Assembly: GCA_002482705.1 (NCBI GenBank)
Contig: DLGM01000143.1
Span: 1-14,557, forward strand
DNA length: 14,557 nucleotides
Direction: 5' to 3'
Source of the DNA: Cyanobacteria bacterium UBA7694
GTDB taxonomy: Bacteria > Cyanobacteriota > Sericytochromatia > UBA7694
Shown here one piece after another: positions 6,773 to 13,591 of this stretch. How positions within the stretch are numbered: the first letter of the stretch is position 1; each line of letters opens with the position of its first letter. The translations under genes were made by a program, and so were the position numbers. Under the pieces are notes generated by a model. It saw only the letters and a program-made list of their open reading frames with translations. It was not told the DNA's origin and did not search any database.

Positions 6773-9070
6773 ATGGATTCATCCTCTATTTCCCGCCCAC
6801 GCAGTAATACCGTTATTGGAACCCAACGGGTAAGTAGTACCCCACCAACGCCATCTACCAGTACAACCCCCTCAACACAGCCCTCTACCAGTTCCACCAA
6901 ATCGGCCTTTAAACCCCCGATCACACGCAGTCTATCTACCCCCATCTTAAGCACCACAGAACAAAGTCTCACTCAAAAGCTGGCTGATGTTAGCACCTCA
7001 GAACTCAGTGAATCTGCCAAAGACATGCCCAAACCCTCAAGCCTTGGCAAACGGATGCAAGAACAGTTAGACGGCGTTTATAAGGGACACCATAAACAAC
7101 AAATGGGGGGAGTGTTCTCGGATATTAAAACCATGCGCAAACCTGACCCCGAACGCGCCGACCGGGTAGGCAAAGCCGTTGATCAACTGGAAAGCCATCT
7201 CAGTGCCAAAACACTGCAACACCAATTAGAAGGCCCCGATGAAAGTGGCATTGATGCTTTGGCGCGTCAGAAAACCACGCTCCCAGACGCCAGTGGTGTG
7301 ACAAAACTCCCTACTTATGACGACGGCAATGCCCTGCGTGGCCCGCTGTTTACGCCTACCAACGTCAATAACATGGTGAAGTTCATTCCCGCCATTGGCG
7401 ACGTGGAAAAAAGCATGCGCAGCTTCACCTTGCAACGCAATATCGATAGCAAATGCCGTGGCATCGCCGCCGCTGCTGAACAGCAAATGGATGGCAGTAT
7501 GGGTACCGATTTAGCTCTGCGTGTAGCCCAAAAGGATCCCACCCTGCGGGACGAAATCGCCGCATCTGTCGGCGGTATGCGCGCCGACAAATATGGCACA
7601 CAATCGACCTATGCCCAGCTCTCCCCAGCCAAACAGCAACTGGTTGATTCTGTGCTGGCCGGATATGAACGCTCAATCAGCAAAAATGCCGCCAGCATCG
7701 GCCAACGTCTGGGTACGGAAGCCGCCTTAAAAATGCGTCAAGATTTAGCCCATGAACCCGCCAACAGCGACGTTCTCTTTGACCTGAGCCTCAAAACCAG
7801 CGACGATTTTGCCAAAGCCGCAGCGATCAAGCTGGGCTTTACCACTGCCACCGCCATTGACCAGAATAGAGGACGACTTGACCGCACCCTGACCCCTGAA
7901 CAACTGGCTATTGCCGATAAAATTGGTGACGAGATGGCTCAAGTGGCCAAACAACAAAATCCCAACAGCGCCGGAGCAGCCATTCAGATTCCCAGCCGCT
8001 ACGGCGGCAATATCGATGCTCCCGGCACTATCACCCTCAATGGCGAGACCTATAGCAACCCCAAACACCTAGCTTCCGGGGGCTTGGGCAATATTCTCCT
8101 GTACACCTCATCAACAGGCAAGGAGGTGGTCGTCAAGTCATTACAAGAAATGGATCAGCGTGATGAAATGGTCGCTGAACTGCGTGCCCACCGTCATGCC
8201 ATGGGCGGGGCCGGAAGCGCTGGCCATCCCAATATCGTCGGGATGCACGGGGCCGTACAAGGGCCTGGAAGCGAACTGTACATGGTCATGGACAAAGCCG
8301 GGGGCGGCGACATGAATGGCGTCGCTGGCGGCATGTTATTTGCCACCACCATGGGCGACATTTCCCCAGCCGCCAAAATGGCGATTGGCCGCCACATGAT
8401 CAAAGGCGCTGCCGAGGGCTTAAAATATCTGCAAGAGCGCAATATGCTGCACTCGGATATCAAGGCTCTCAACTTCCTGCTCGATAGTGATGGCACCGTG
8501 AAAATGTCCGACTTTGGTTCTGCCAGCATTGAGGGCACCCTGACATCCACGCCGTTAACCACCGTTAGCGCACCAGAATTTGGCATCGACATGGACCGTA
8601 AATCGGATCTGTATCAGTTAGGTTCGATGTTACAAACCATCACTGATGGACGCATTTCGGTGAAGAAAGAGGGTGCAGCCGTTGCCAAAGATGATGCCAC
8701 GGCTTTGGGGCGCCTCTTACATGGAATGCTCGAACAGGATCCGACCAAACGCATCAGCGTAGACGGGGTACTCGAATCGAGCTTTGTCAAAGAAGGGGAA
8801 AATGATGACCCTGCCGCCATGAAAACCTTGCTCCAGGCCTCGATTGAGTATGGCAAAGCGGTCGAAAAGGCCTTTGCCGCTACCGTACCCAACTTGCCCA
8901 AGGGTATCGACTTTGTCGCTTATAACGAAATGCTTCTGCGTACCGGCGGCGTCGACCGCAATGGCCAATACACTGGCCAAGACAAGGTCTATATGGAGAC
9001 CATTCGCAAAGACCCGGAAGTCATGCGTACTTTGACCGCTTTACAGGAAGCTTCAAAAGCCTTTAGATAA
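6773..9070 (+). CDS. Eukaryotic-like Ser/Thr protein kinase with large unknown N-terminal region
   Basis: A 765-residue protein predicted to phosphorylate Ser/Thr residues; substrates are unknown. Seen, in order: a Ser/Thr/Pro-rich disordered N terminus (about 1-65, with a 10-residue near-repeat PSTST/PSTSST); a long helical region with no recognised domain (about 66-420); a kinase domain (about 425-675); and a helical tail to 765. Kinase motifs: Gly-loop ASGGLGN (434-440), VVVK with Lys455, AELRAH with Glu469 in helix C, HSDIKALN (560-567) with catalytic Asp562 and Asn567, DFG at 580-582, APE at 600-602, and KSDLYQLG after it. All catalytic residues are present, but HRD is HSD: the Arg that reads activation-loop phosphorylation is replaced by Ser. 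There is no signal peptide, transmembrane helix or PASTA repeat, so it is not a PknB-type receptor. Start ATG 6773 follows AAGGA by 12 bases. It stands alone between a promoter region and a terminator. An exported effector kinase is one possibility (inference); a cytosolic regulatory kinase is the other. Confidence 0.9.
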   Translation: MDSSSISRPRSNTVIGTQRVSSTPPTPSTSTTPSTQPSTSSTKSAFKPPITRSLSTPILSTTEQSLTQKLADVSTSELSESAKDMPKPSSLGKRMQEQLDGVYKGHHKQQMGGVFSDIKTMRKPDPERADRVGKAVDQLESHLSAKTLQHQLEGPDESGIDALARQKTTLPDASGVTKLPTYDDGNALRGPLFTPTNVNNMVKFIPAIGDVEKSMRSFTLQRNIDSKCRGIAAAAEQQMDGSMGTDLALRVAQKDPTLRDEIAASVGGMRADKYGTQSTYAQLSPAKQQLVDSVLAGYERSISKNAASIGQRLGTEAALKMRQDLAHEPANSDVLFDLSLKTSDDFAKAAAIKLGFTTATAIDQNRGRLDRTLTPEQLAIADKIGDEMAQVAKQQNPNSAGAAIQIPSRYGGNIDAPGTITLNGETYSNPKHLASGGLGNILLYTSSTGKEVVVKSLQEMDQRDEMVAELRAHRHAMGGAGSAGHPNIVGMHGAVQGPGSELYMVMDKAGGGDMNGVAGGMLFATTMGDISPAAKMAIGRHMIKGAAEGLKYLQERNMLHSDIKALNFLLDSDGTVKMSDFGSASIEGTLTSTPLTTVSAPEFGIDMDRKSDLYQLGSMLQTITDGRISVKKEGAAVAKDDATALGRLLHGMLEQDPTKRISVDGVLESSFVKEGENDDPAAMKTLLQASIEYGKAVEKAFAATVPNLPKGIDFVAYNEMLLRTGGVDRNGQYTGQDKVYMETIRKDPEVMRTLTALQEASKAFR

Positions 9071-9085
9071 AGCGAATTGCGCCGC

Positions 9086-9116
9086 AAGCCGGAGCCCGTA
9101 ATGGGCTCCGGCTTTT
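9086..9116 (+). terminator. Intrinsic terminator of the kinase gene
   Basis: A 12-bp perfect stem AAGCCGGAGCCC (9086-9097) pairs with GGGCTCCGGCTT (9103-9114) around a GTAAT loop, followed by T residues to 9116. It begins 15 bases after the kinase stop and isolates the kinase from the next operon. Confidence 0.88.
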
Positions 9117-9139
9117 ACCGTTGAAATGGCGCTGAACTC

Positions 9140-9169
9140 CTGACGCTGCCTATACATTCGTGCTACATT
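9140..9169 (+). promoter_or_regulatory. Candidate extended -10 promoter of the ATP-grasp/icd operon
   Basis: TGCTACATT (9161-9169) resembles the extended -10 sequence TGnTATAAT. CTGACG (9140-9145) lies 18 bases upstream of TACATT as a weak -35. Transcription would start near 9176, about 30 bases before the ATG at 9206, which suits the ribosome-binding site at 9192-9199. Confidence 0.42.
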
Positions 9170-9205
9170 GGGTAGCAGTTGATCTTCATCCGAAAGGGAC
9201 TCCTC

Positions 9206-10744
9206 ATGGCCACCAAGCGTACCGCTGCTCCTGCTAAAGCCTCCGCCAAAGCTCCTGCAAAAGCCCCCGCCAAAGCCTCTGCCAAAAAAAGCCCTAAAGC
9301 CCCTGTTGAAGCCGCTGCCCCTGAAGAAGTTAAAACCGGTACCAAAAGCAAACCCAAAGCCCTCAAAAACGATGACTTTTTAACCCGCTTTGACCAAGCT
9401 GACAAAGATTTGGTGCAATGGATGATGGATCACCCGCGCGAAGTCCTGCGCTATCGCCAAGACTTTATGCATCAACTGCTCAAACGGCGCTGCAGTTATG
9501 GCCACGAAGGCGGCATTTTGCCGGTCACCCTGGCCCCGATGTTTCTCAAAGCCGAGTCGATGAAGCTGATTGCCCGCGTCGCTGAAACCCTCGACCGCGC
9601 CGTTGACAAAGCGATTGTGGCCTATGCCAACGATGAACAAGTGCGCAGCTATTTCCCTTACCCAGATGTGCCCAAAGAGTGGATCGAGTGGGAGACTGGT
9701 TATAAAAAGCCCACCATGCTCAGTCGCCACGATGCCCTGTTTGACGGTAAAACCCTCAAATTTATTGAATTTAACACCGATAACCCTGGTGGCCGCGGCT
9801 GGTGTGACACCTACGAAGATTTGCTCATTCATTCCCCCCTCTACAAAGACCTGATCGCCGAATACGCACAAACCTCTGATCGCCCCATGCTCAAGGCCCT
9901 GATGGAATCCCTACTGCACTGCTACAAAGAGTGGGGCGGCAAAAAGGCAAAACCGCGTATTGCTTTGGTCTCGTTTAAGCAGTTTCTGTCGGGTTCAGAC
10001 ATTGAAATTGTGCGCGACTATTTAATCGAACACGGTCTGGATGCCCATTTTGTGGATGCCCGCGAATTTGAATATCGCAACGGCAAACTGTACAGTGGCA
10101 ACGTTGAGTTTGATATTGTCAATATGTGCCTGCGTTTTACCTTTTTTAAGCGTTTCCCCCGCGAAATGAAAGACTTCCTCGACGCCATTCGCGACCGCGC
10201 CGTCTGCTGCGTCAATCATTTCCGCGCCACCGTAGGCTCTCACAAAGAAATGCTCTCGCTGCTCACCAACGAAGAGAACCACTATCTCTTTAACGAAGAA
10301 GAAATTGCCGCCATCAAAGAGTACATCCCCTGGACGCGCAAAATGGACGAAACCATTACTATCTCCAAAGAGGGCACCGACATCTCACTGATGGAATATG
10401 TGCTCAGCCACCGGGAAGAACTCGTACTCAAACCCACTTGGGGCGCTGGCGGCTACGAAGTGCACGTCGGCAAAGTCACCGACCGGGAAAAATGGGCCTC
10501 GGCGGTTGAGAGCGCGGTGGGGTGCCCGTGGTGGGTGATCCAAGAAGCTGTCGATATCCCCGAATACGAATTCCCGGTGATCAAGGGCAGTAAAGTGGTG
10601 CTCGAAAAGAAGCACCTCAACCTCAACCCTTATATCTTTAACGGCCAGTACGTCGGATGTTTGGGCCGTATTTCAGAATCAAAAGTAATCAACGTCAGCG
10701 CGGGCGGCGGCATTATCCCCGTCTTTGCGCTCAAAGACAAATAA
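9206..10744 (+). CDS. Circularly permuted ATP-grasp ligase-like protein with Ala/Lys/Pro-rich histone-H1-like tail
   Basis: A 512-residue cytosolic protein predicted to make an amide or peptide-type bond using ATP. Seen: residues 1-52 are a basic low-complexity tail (repeated AKAPAK/AKASAK units, several Pro), then a folded body. EFNTDNPGG (188-196) sits where glutathionylspermidine-synthase-like and circularly permuted ATP-grasp proteins carry their conserved Glu-x-Asn-x-Asp motif. IALVSFKQFLSGSDIEIVRDYL is a Rossmann-like segment. GSHKEMLSLL (about 344-353) resembles the conserved Lys-containing helix. LVLKPTWGAGGYEV (about 406-419) is the ATP-binding KP..G.GG motif with Lys409. WWVIQEAVD and GRIS...VSAGGGIIPV complete the ATP-grasp core. 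Start: ATG 9206 with AAAGGGA 8 bases upstream; an in-frame codon at 9179 is not needed. It is 11 bases from icd, so the two are cotranscribed. No partner peptide or amine gene is nearby; substrate is unknown. Fold class is fairly secure, subfamily is not. Confidence 0.78.
   Translation: MATKRTAAPAKASAKAPAKAPAKASAKKSPKAPVEAAAPEEVKTGTKSKPKALKNDDFLTRFDQADKDLVQWMMDHPREVLRYRQDFMHQLLKRRCSYGHEGGILPVTLAPMFLKAESMKLIARVAETLDRAVDKAIVAYANDEQVRSYFPYPDVPKEWIEWETGYKKPTMLSRHDALFDGKTLKFIEFNTDNPGGRGWCDTYEDLLIHSPLYKDLIAEYAQTSDRPMLKALMESLLHCYKEWGGKKAKPRIALVSFKQFLSGSDIEIVRDYLIEHGLDAHFVDAREFEYRNGKLYSGNVEFDIVNMCLRFTFFKRFPREMKDFLDAIRDRAVCCVNHFRATVGSHKEMLSLLTNEENHYLFNEEEIAAIKEYIPWTRKMDETITISKEGTDISLMEYVLSHREELVLKPTWGAGGYEVHVGKVTDREKWASAVESAVGCPWWVIQEAVDIPEYEFPVIKGSKVVLEKKHLNLNPYIFNGQYVGCLGRISESKVINVSAGGGIIPVFALKDK
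9213..9297 (+). repeat. In-frame Ala/Lys/Pro codon repeat (histone-H1-like tail)
   Basis: The nucleotide sequence repeats short GCY-AAA-GCY/CCY units with imperfect periodicity, encoding AKAPAK-type motifs in the first 30 or so residues of the ATP-grasp protein. Such slippery repeats expand and contract easily. In other bacteria similar tails bind nucleic acid. Confidence 0.65.
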
Positions 10745-10755
10745 GAAGGACTGTC

Positions 10756-12192
10756 ATGGAAAAAACTCCTATTACCGTGGCCTTTGGGGACGGCATCGGC
10801 CCCGAAATTATGCAGGCTACCCTCGATATCCTGGAAGCAGCGGAAGCCCGTATTGCTCCCGAAGTGATTGAGATTGGTGAAAAGGTCTACCTCAGTGGCC
10901 TGACTTCCGGGATTGCCCCCGAATCCTGGGATACCCTGCGCCGCACCAAGGTCTTTTTAAAGGCTCCGATTACCACCCCCCAAGGGGGCGGTTATAAAAG
11001 TCTGAACGTGACCATTCGCAAGACCTTAGGGCTCTATGCCAACGTGCGCCCGTGTATGTCATATGCGCCCTTTATCCAGACCAAACACCCGGAAATGGAT
11101 GTGGTAATCATCCGTGAAAACGAAGAAGATCTCTATGGCGGCATTGAACACCGCCAAACCACAGATGTCTACCAGTGTTTAAAATTGATCAGCCGCCCCG
11201 GCTGTGAAAAGATCATCCGTTATGCCTTTAACTATGCGCGTATGCACCAGCGCAAAAAAGTCAGCGCCTTCTCAAAAGACAAAATCATGGAGTTTACCGA
11301 CGGGTTCTTCCACCAGATTTTCCGGGAAGTGGCCAGCGAGTACCCGGAAATTGAATACGAACACCAGAGCTTGGACATTGGGACAGCCAAACTGGCTGAT
11401 AACCCCCAATCCTTTGATGTCATCGTGATTCCCAACCTCTACGGCGACATCCTCTCCGATGTGGTGGCCCAAATTACTACGGGTTCGATTGGCTTGGGCG
11501 GATCGGTCAACTTCAGCGACTCCTGTGCCATGTTTGAAGCCATTCACGGTTCAGCTCCGCTGATTGCCGGGCAAGACTTGGCCAACCCCTCCGGGCTGCT
11601 GCTCGGCGCAGTGATGATGCTCGCCCACATCAACCAGCCCGACATTGCCGAAAAAGTACACAATGCTTGGCTGCGCACGATCGAAGAGGGCATCCATACA
11701 GGCGATATCTACCGCGAAGGCACAAGTCAGCAAAAAGTCGGCTGTAAAGCCTTTGCCCAGGCCGTGATTGAGCGCTTAGGGCTTGAGCCGCAACAGCTCA
11801 AACCGGTACGTTATCACGCTGCCCGCGAAGACAATCCCATGGCTTTTACCTATGTGCGCAAAAAGTTGAGCAAGAGCTTAAAAGGGGTCGATGTTTTCCT
11901 TGATTGGCAAGGCACTGATGCCGCCGAACTGGGCACTAAAATTGAAACCTTGGCCGGGGATGAACTGAAGCTAGAAATCATTTCCAACTTGGGCGTAGTC
12001 GTATGGCCGGAATCCTTCCCGGAAACCCACTGTAGCGATCACTGGCACTGTCGCTTTAGCCGTGTAGATGAAGGCCCCGTCAGCCATGACGTGATCGTCG
12101 ATCTGCTGGAGCGCTTCCGTGAAGCGGGCTTCGACTATATCAAAATCGAGAACCTCTACGATTTTGAGGGCAAACCGGCTTACTCCACCTAA
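10756..12192 (+). CDS. icd: NADP-type isocitrate dehydrogenase, long (Thermus/Rickettsia) form
   Basis: A 478-residue TCA-cycle enzyme that oxidatively decarboxylates isocitrate to 2-oxoglutarate in the cytosol. Seen: GDGIGPE at 11-17; the substrate-binding segment KSLNVTIRKTLGLYANVRP with Ser82, Asn84, Arg88 and Arg98; RENEEDLYGG (120-129) with Arg120 and Tyr127; an internal IPNLYGDILSDV metal-binding segment carrying the conserved Asp residues; and EAIHGSAP followed by LANPSGLLLGAVMML, the nucleotide-binding loop. After about residue 335 there is an extra C-terminal domain (VDVFLDWQGTDAAEL ... SNLGVVVWPESFPET, DHWHCRF). It distinguishes the 470-500-residue Thermus/Rickettsia type from the shorter E. 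coli type. Start: ATG 10756 has AGAAGGA 7 bases upstream. An upstream in-frame codon at 10657 lies inside the ATP-grasp gene and is rejected. It is the second gene of a two-gene operon, followed by a hairpin. Coenzyme preference (NADP) is from the family, not proven here. Confidence 0.95.
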   Translation: MEKTPITVAFGDGIGPEIMQATLDILEAAEARIAPEVIEIGEKVYLSGLTSGIAPESWDTLRRTKVFLKAPITTPQGGGYKSLNVTIRKTLGLYANVRPCMSYAPFIQTKHPEMDVVIIRENEEDLYGGIEHRQTTDVYQCLKLISRPGCEKIIRYAFNYARMHQRKKVSAFSKDKIMEFTDGFFHQIFREVASEYPEIEYEHQSLDIGTAKLADNPQSFDVIVIPNLYGDILSDVVAQITTGSIGLGGSVNFSDSCAMFEAIHGSAPLIAGQDLANPSGLLLGAVMMLAHINQPDIAEKVHNAWLRTIEEGIHTGDIYREGTSQQKVGCKAFAQAVIERLGLEPQQLKPVRYHAAREDNPMAFTYVRKKLSKSLKGVDVFLDWQGTDAAELGTKIETLAGDELKLEIISNLGVVVWPESFPETHCSDHWHCRFSRVDEGPVSHDVIVDLLERFREAGFDYIKIENLYDFEGKPAYST

Positions 12193-12205
12193 ACAGCAAT
12201 AAATC

Positions 12206-12236
12206 AGGCGGGTGTGTAAAAACACACCCGCCTTGT
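12206..12236. terminator. Hairpin terminator after icd
   Basis: A 12-bp perfect stem AGGCGGGTGTGT (12206-12217) pairs with ACACACCCGCCT (12222-12233) around an AAAA loop and starts 13 bases after the icd stop. The + strand U-tract is short (TTGT), so termination may be partial. On the minus strand the same hairpin lies about 95 bases past the stop at 12330 and could serve that gene too. Confidence 0.7.
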
Positions 12237-12320
12237 GCTGAATGCATCGCGAGACTCACCTCACACAGGGTGTTTTATATGCCGCTTCTAAAGGGTGTAA
12301 ATTTGTCAGGAGAACGCGTA

Positions 12321-12335
12321 AACTAGCCCCTAGTT
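12321..12335 (-). other. Short inverted repeat across a stop codon
   Basis: AACTAG (12321-12326) and CTAGTT (12330-12335) pair around CCC and include the TAG stop of the minus-strand gene at 12330. The 6-bp stem has no following U-tract, so it is a weak candidate for mRNA end protection only. The gap 12234-12329 otherwise shows nothing recognisable. Confidence 0.25.
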
Positions 12336-13478
12336 GAACTTAAAGCCCAAATCGGCGCTGAATTTACTTTCCATTGTGGAGTCGGCTTTGCCACCGTATT
12401 CCCATTGTTGGGTTGCACCGACCCATACGCTCTTGGTGTCATTAATATAATAACGGCCCGAAACACGCACCGTCAGATCGGTGTTGGCTGCAGAAATGCC
12501 GTTTTGTAAGGGGTTAAAGGCATTGACCTGCACTTGCCCCTCAAGGCGATCGAGAAAGGCCACGTTTTCTTCTTTGGTACCGACCATGGCAGCCACGGGC
12601 TTTTTCATAAAGCTCAGGCGCTGTTTGCCTTCAATCACCATTTCCACGCCAGCTTCATTACTCCAACCGGTAGCGGCAGCATGCTGCTGCTGAAAGCCAG
12701 CGCCAACTTTGACCGAATATTCACCGATTTTTTCATCGGTATAGGTGATCTTGGCCCCGGTGGTTTCACGGAATTTGCGCCCCTCTAGTTCAGTGAGGGG
12801 GCCCTGGGTGTAAATCGAAGCATAAGGAACTTCGATCTTGATTTTGTCTTTTTCAATGAGTTTATGGCCCAACTCGGAAGTGAGCTCTAGGTTGTTGCGA
12901 GACACAGCCCGTTTCTCTTCCCCATCAACAAAGGTATTGCCATATTCCACCCGCAGACGGTTCTTCCACGTATTGCGCTTACCATCATAGTTGACGTCAG
13001 CTTGAAAAGAACCCTCAATTTTGGTAGCGGTTTTTTCCTGGCCATACTGCCCTTCCCAACCGCTACTGACAGAGGTGTGATTGAGATTGCCCTGAATGGC
13101 ATATTCCGTTTTCCAGGGGCTGGTAGACACCTTGGCTGGCTCTACCGCTTGTGCCACGGGCGCAGCCACGGTTGCCTTTGGAGCTGCTGGTTGAGCGGCA
13201 GCAGTGGGGGAGCTATCCCCAGTGGGTACCGCAGGCCCCCCCGTTAACACAGCCGCTGGAGCCTTTAAGGCTTCAGCAATCCAGGAAATGACCGAAGGCA
13301 CTACATCCTGATCAAACTGCCCACGGGTGAGGGCATCGGTGACCATCTGGGATTCTTGGGAAGAAATCTTGCCATCTTGGAGAATGTCCGCTTGGACCAG
13401 CGTCCACTCTTTGGCATCAATTTTTTGGTCGTTGGCCAGAGCTTGGTGTAAAGAGGGTAAAGGGTTAGAGATATTCAT
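12330..13478 (-). CDS. EF-hand-like / beta-barrel-like protein of unknown function
   Basis: A 382-residue protein that I do not recognise as a whole. Seen: an N-terminal helical module (1-75) with a 12-residue EF-hand-like loop DILQDGKISSQE (31-42). Its positions 1, 5, 6, 8 and 12 fit, but position 3 is Leu rather than Asp or Asn. A degenerate first loop, NDQKIDAKE, ends at Glu24. A flexible Ala/Pro-rich linker follows (about 75-118). The C-terminal domain (about 120-382) is rich in alternating polar and hydrophobic strands with aromatic and Gly residues (for example KTEYAIQGNLNH, NRLRVEYGNTFVDG, KITYTDEKIGEYSVKVGAGF) and ends GFKFN. This pattern suits a beta-barrel such as a DUF481-like or porin-like protein. 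Yet there is no Sec signal peptide, which an outer-membrane barrel needs. Start ATG 13478 has no ribosome-binding site, and the promoter-like box is only 12 bases upstream, so the leader may be nearly absent. It is either a soluble beta-rich protein or one exported by another route. Confidence 0.65.
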   Translation of the reverse strand: MNISNPLPSLHQALANDQKIDAKEWTLVQADILQDGKISSQESQMVTDALTRGQFDQDVVPSVISWIAEALKAPAAVLTGGPAVPTGDSSPTAAAQPAAPKATVAAPVAQAVEPAKVSTSPWKTEYAIQGNLNHTSVSSGWEGQYGQEKTATKIEGSFQADVNYDGKRNTWKNRLRVEYGNTFVDGEEKRAVSRNNLELTSELGHKLIEKDKIKIEVPYASIYTQGPLTELEGRKFRETTGAKITYTDEKIGEYSVKVGAGFQQQHAAATGWSNEAGVEMVIEGKQRLSFMKKPVAAMVGTKEENVAFLDRLEGQVQVNAFNPLQNGISAANTDLTVRVSGRYYINDTKSVWVGATQQWEYGGKADSTMESKFSADLGFKFN

Positions 13479-13490
13479 AGGCTTGTGTTT

Positions 13491-13504
13491 ATTCTATCGT
13501 AAAT
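13491..13504 (-). promoter_or_regulatory. Possible -10 region of the EF-hand/beta-barrel gene
   Basis: On the minus strand ATTTACGATAGAAT ends in TAGAAT (13491-13496), 5 of 6 matches to the -10 box and only 12 bases before the start codon, which implies a leader of a few bases. No good -35 is seen. It closely matches 2287-2300. Confidence 0.35.
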
Positions 13505-13508
13505 GGAG

Positions 13509-13540
13509 CGCAACATTTGCGTAAATTTTAAATAAATTTA
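13509..13540. promoter_or_regulatory. Two adjacent dyads upstream of the EF-hand/beta-barrel gene
   Basis: CGCAA-CAT-TTGCG (13509-13521) is followed directly by TAAATTT-TAAAT-AAATTTA (13522-13540). The first covers the expected -35 position of the box at 13491-13496 and the second is an AT-rich stretch just upstream. Together they look like a regulator site plus an UP-like element; this is inference. Confidence 0.4.
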
Positions 13541-13570
13541 ACATTGCCGCACAAAAATATCACCCCGTTG

Positions 13571-13589
13571 CTTGAGGCACACGCTCAAG
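13571..13589 (-). terminator. Weak hairpin after the FlgT-like gene
   Basis: CTTGAG (13571-13576) pairs with CTCAAG (13584-13589) around a 7-base loop, two bases after the stop codon of the minus-strand gene. A T-run (ATATTTTTG on the minus strand) comes about 15 bases later rather than immediately, so termination strength is doubtful. Confidence 0.35.
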
Positions 13590-13591
13590 GA

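Noticed and set aside
6841..6900. CRISPR-like or tandem DNA repeat
   Set aside because: The two 12-base near-copies (6851-6862, 6881-6892) are in-frame Ser/Thr/Pro codons of the kinase N terminus, with no spacer structure.
8194..8592. 132-codon open frame on the minus strand
   Set aside because: It lies inside the kinase domain on the opposite strand, with low-complexity Pro/Ser/Met composition and no ribosome-binding site; it is a shadow of the kinase gene.
9380..9871. 163-codon open frame on the minus strand
   Set aside because: It is antisense to the ATP-grasp gene, and its composition follows from that gene's codon pattern.
10657..10755. Longer N terminus for isocitrate dehydrogenase
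   Set aside because: It lies inside the ATP-grasp gene in another frame. ATG 10756 has a good ribosome-binding site and gives the N terminus usual for the family.
12234..12329. Possible small RNA or tRNA gene in the gap
   Set aside because: No cloverleaf, promoter-terminator pair or conserved element is visible.
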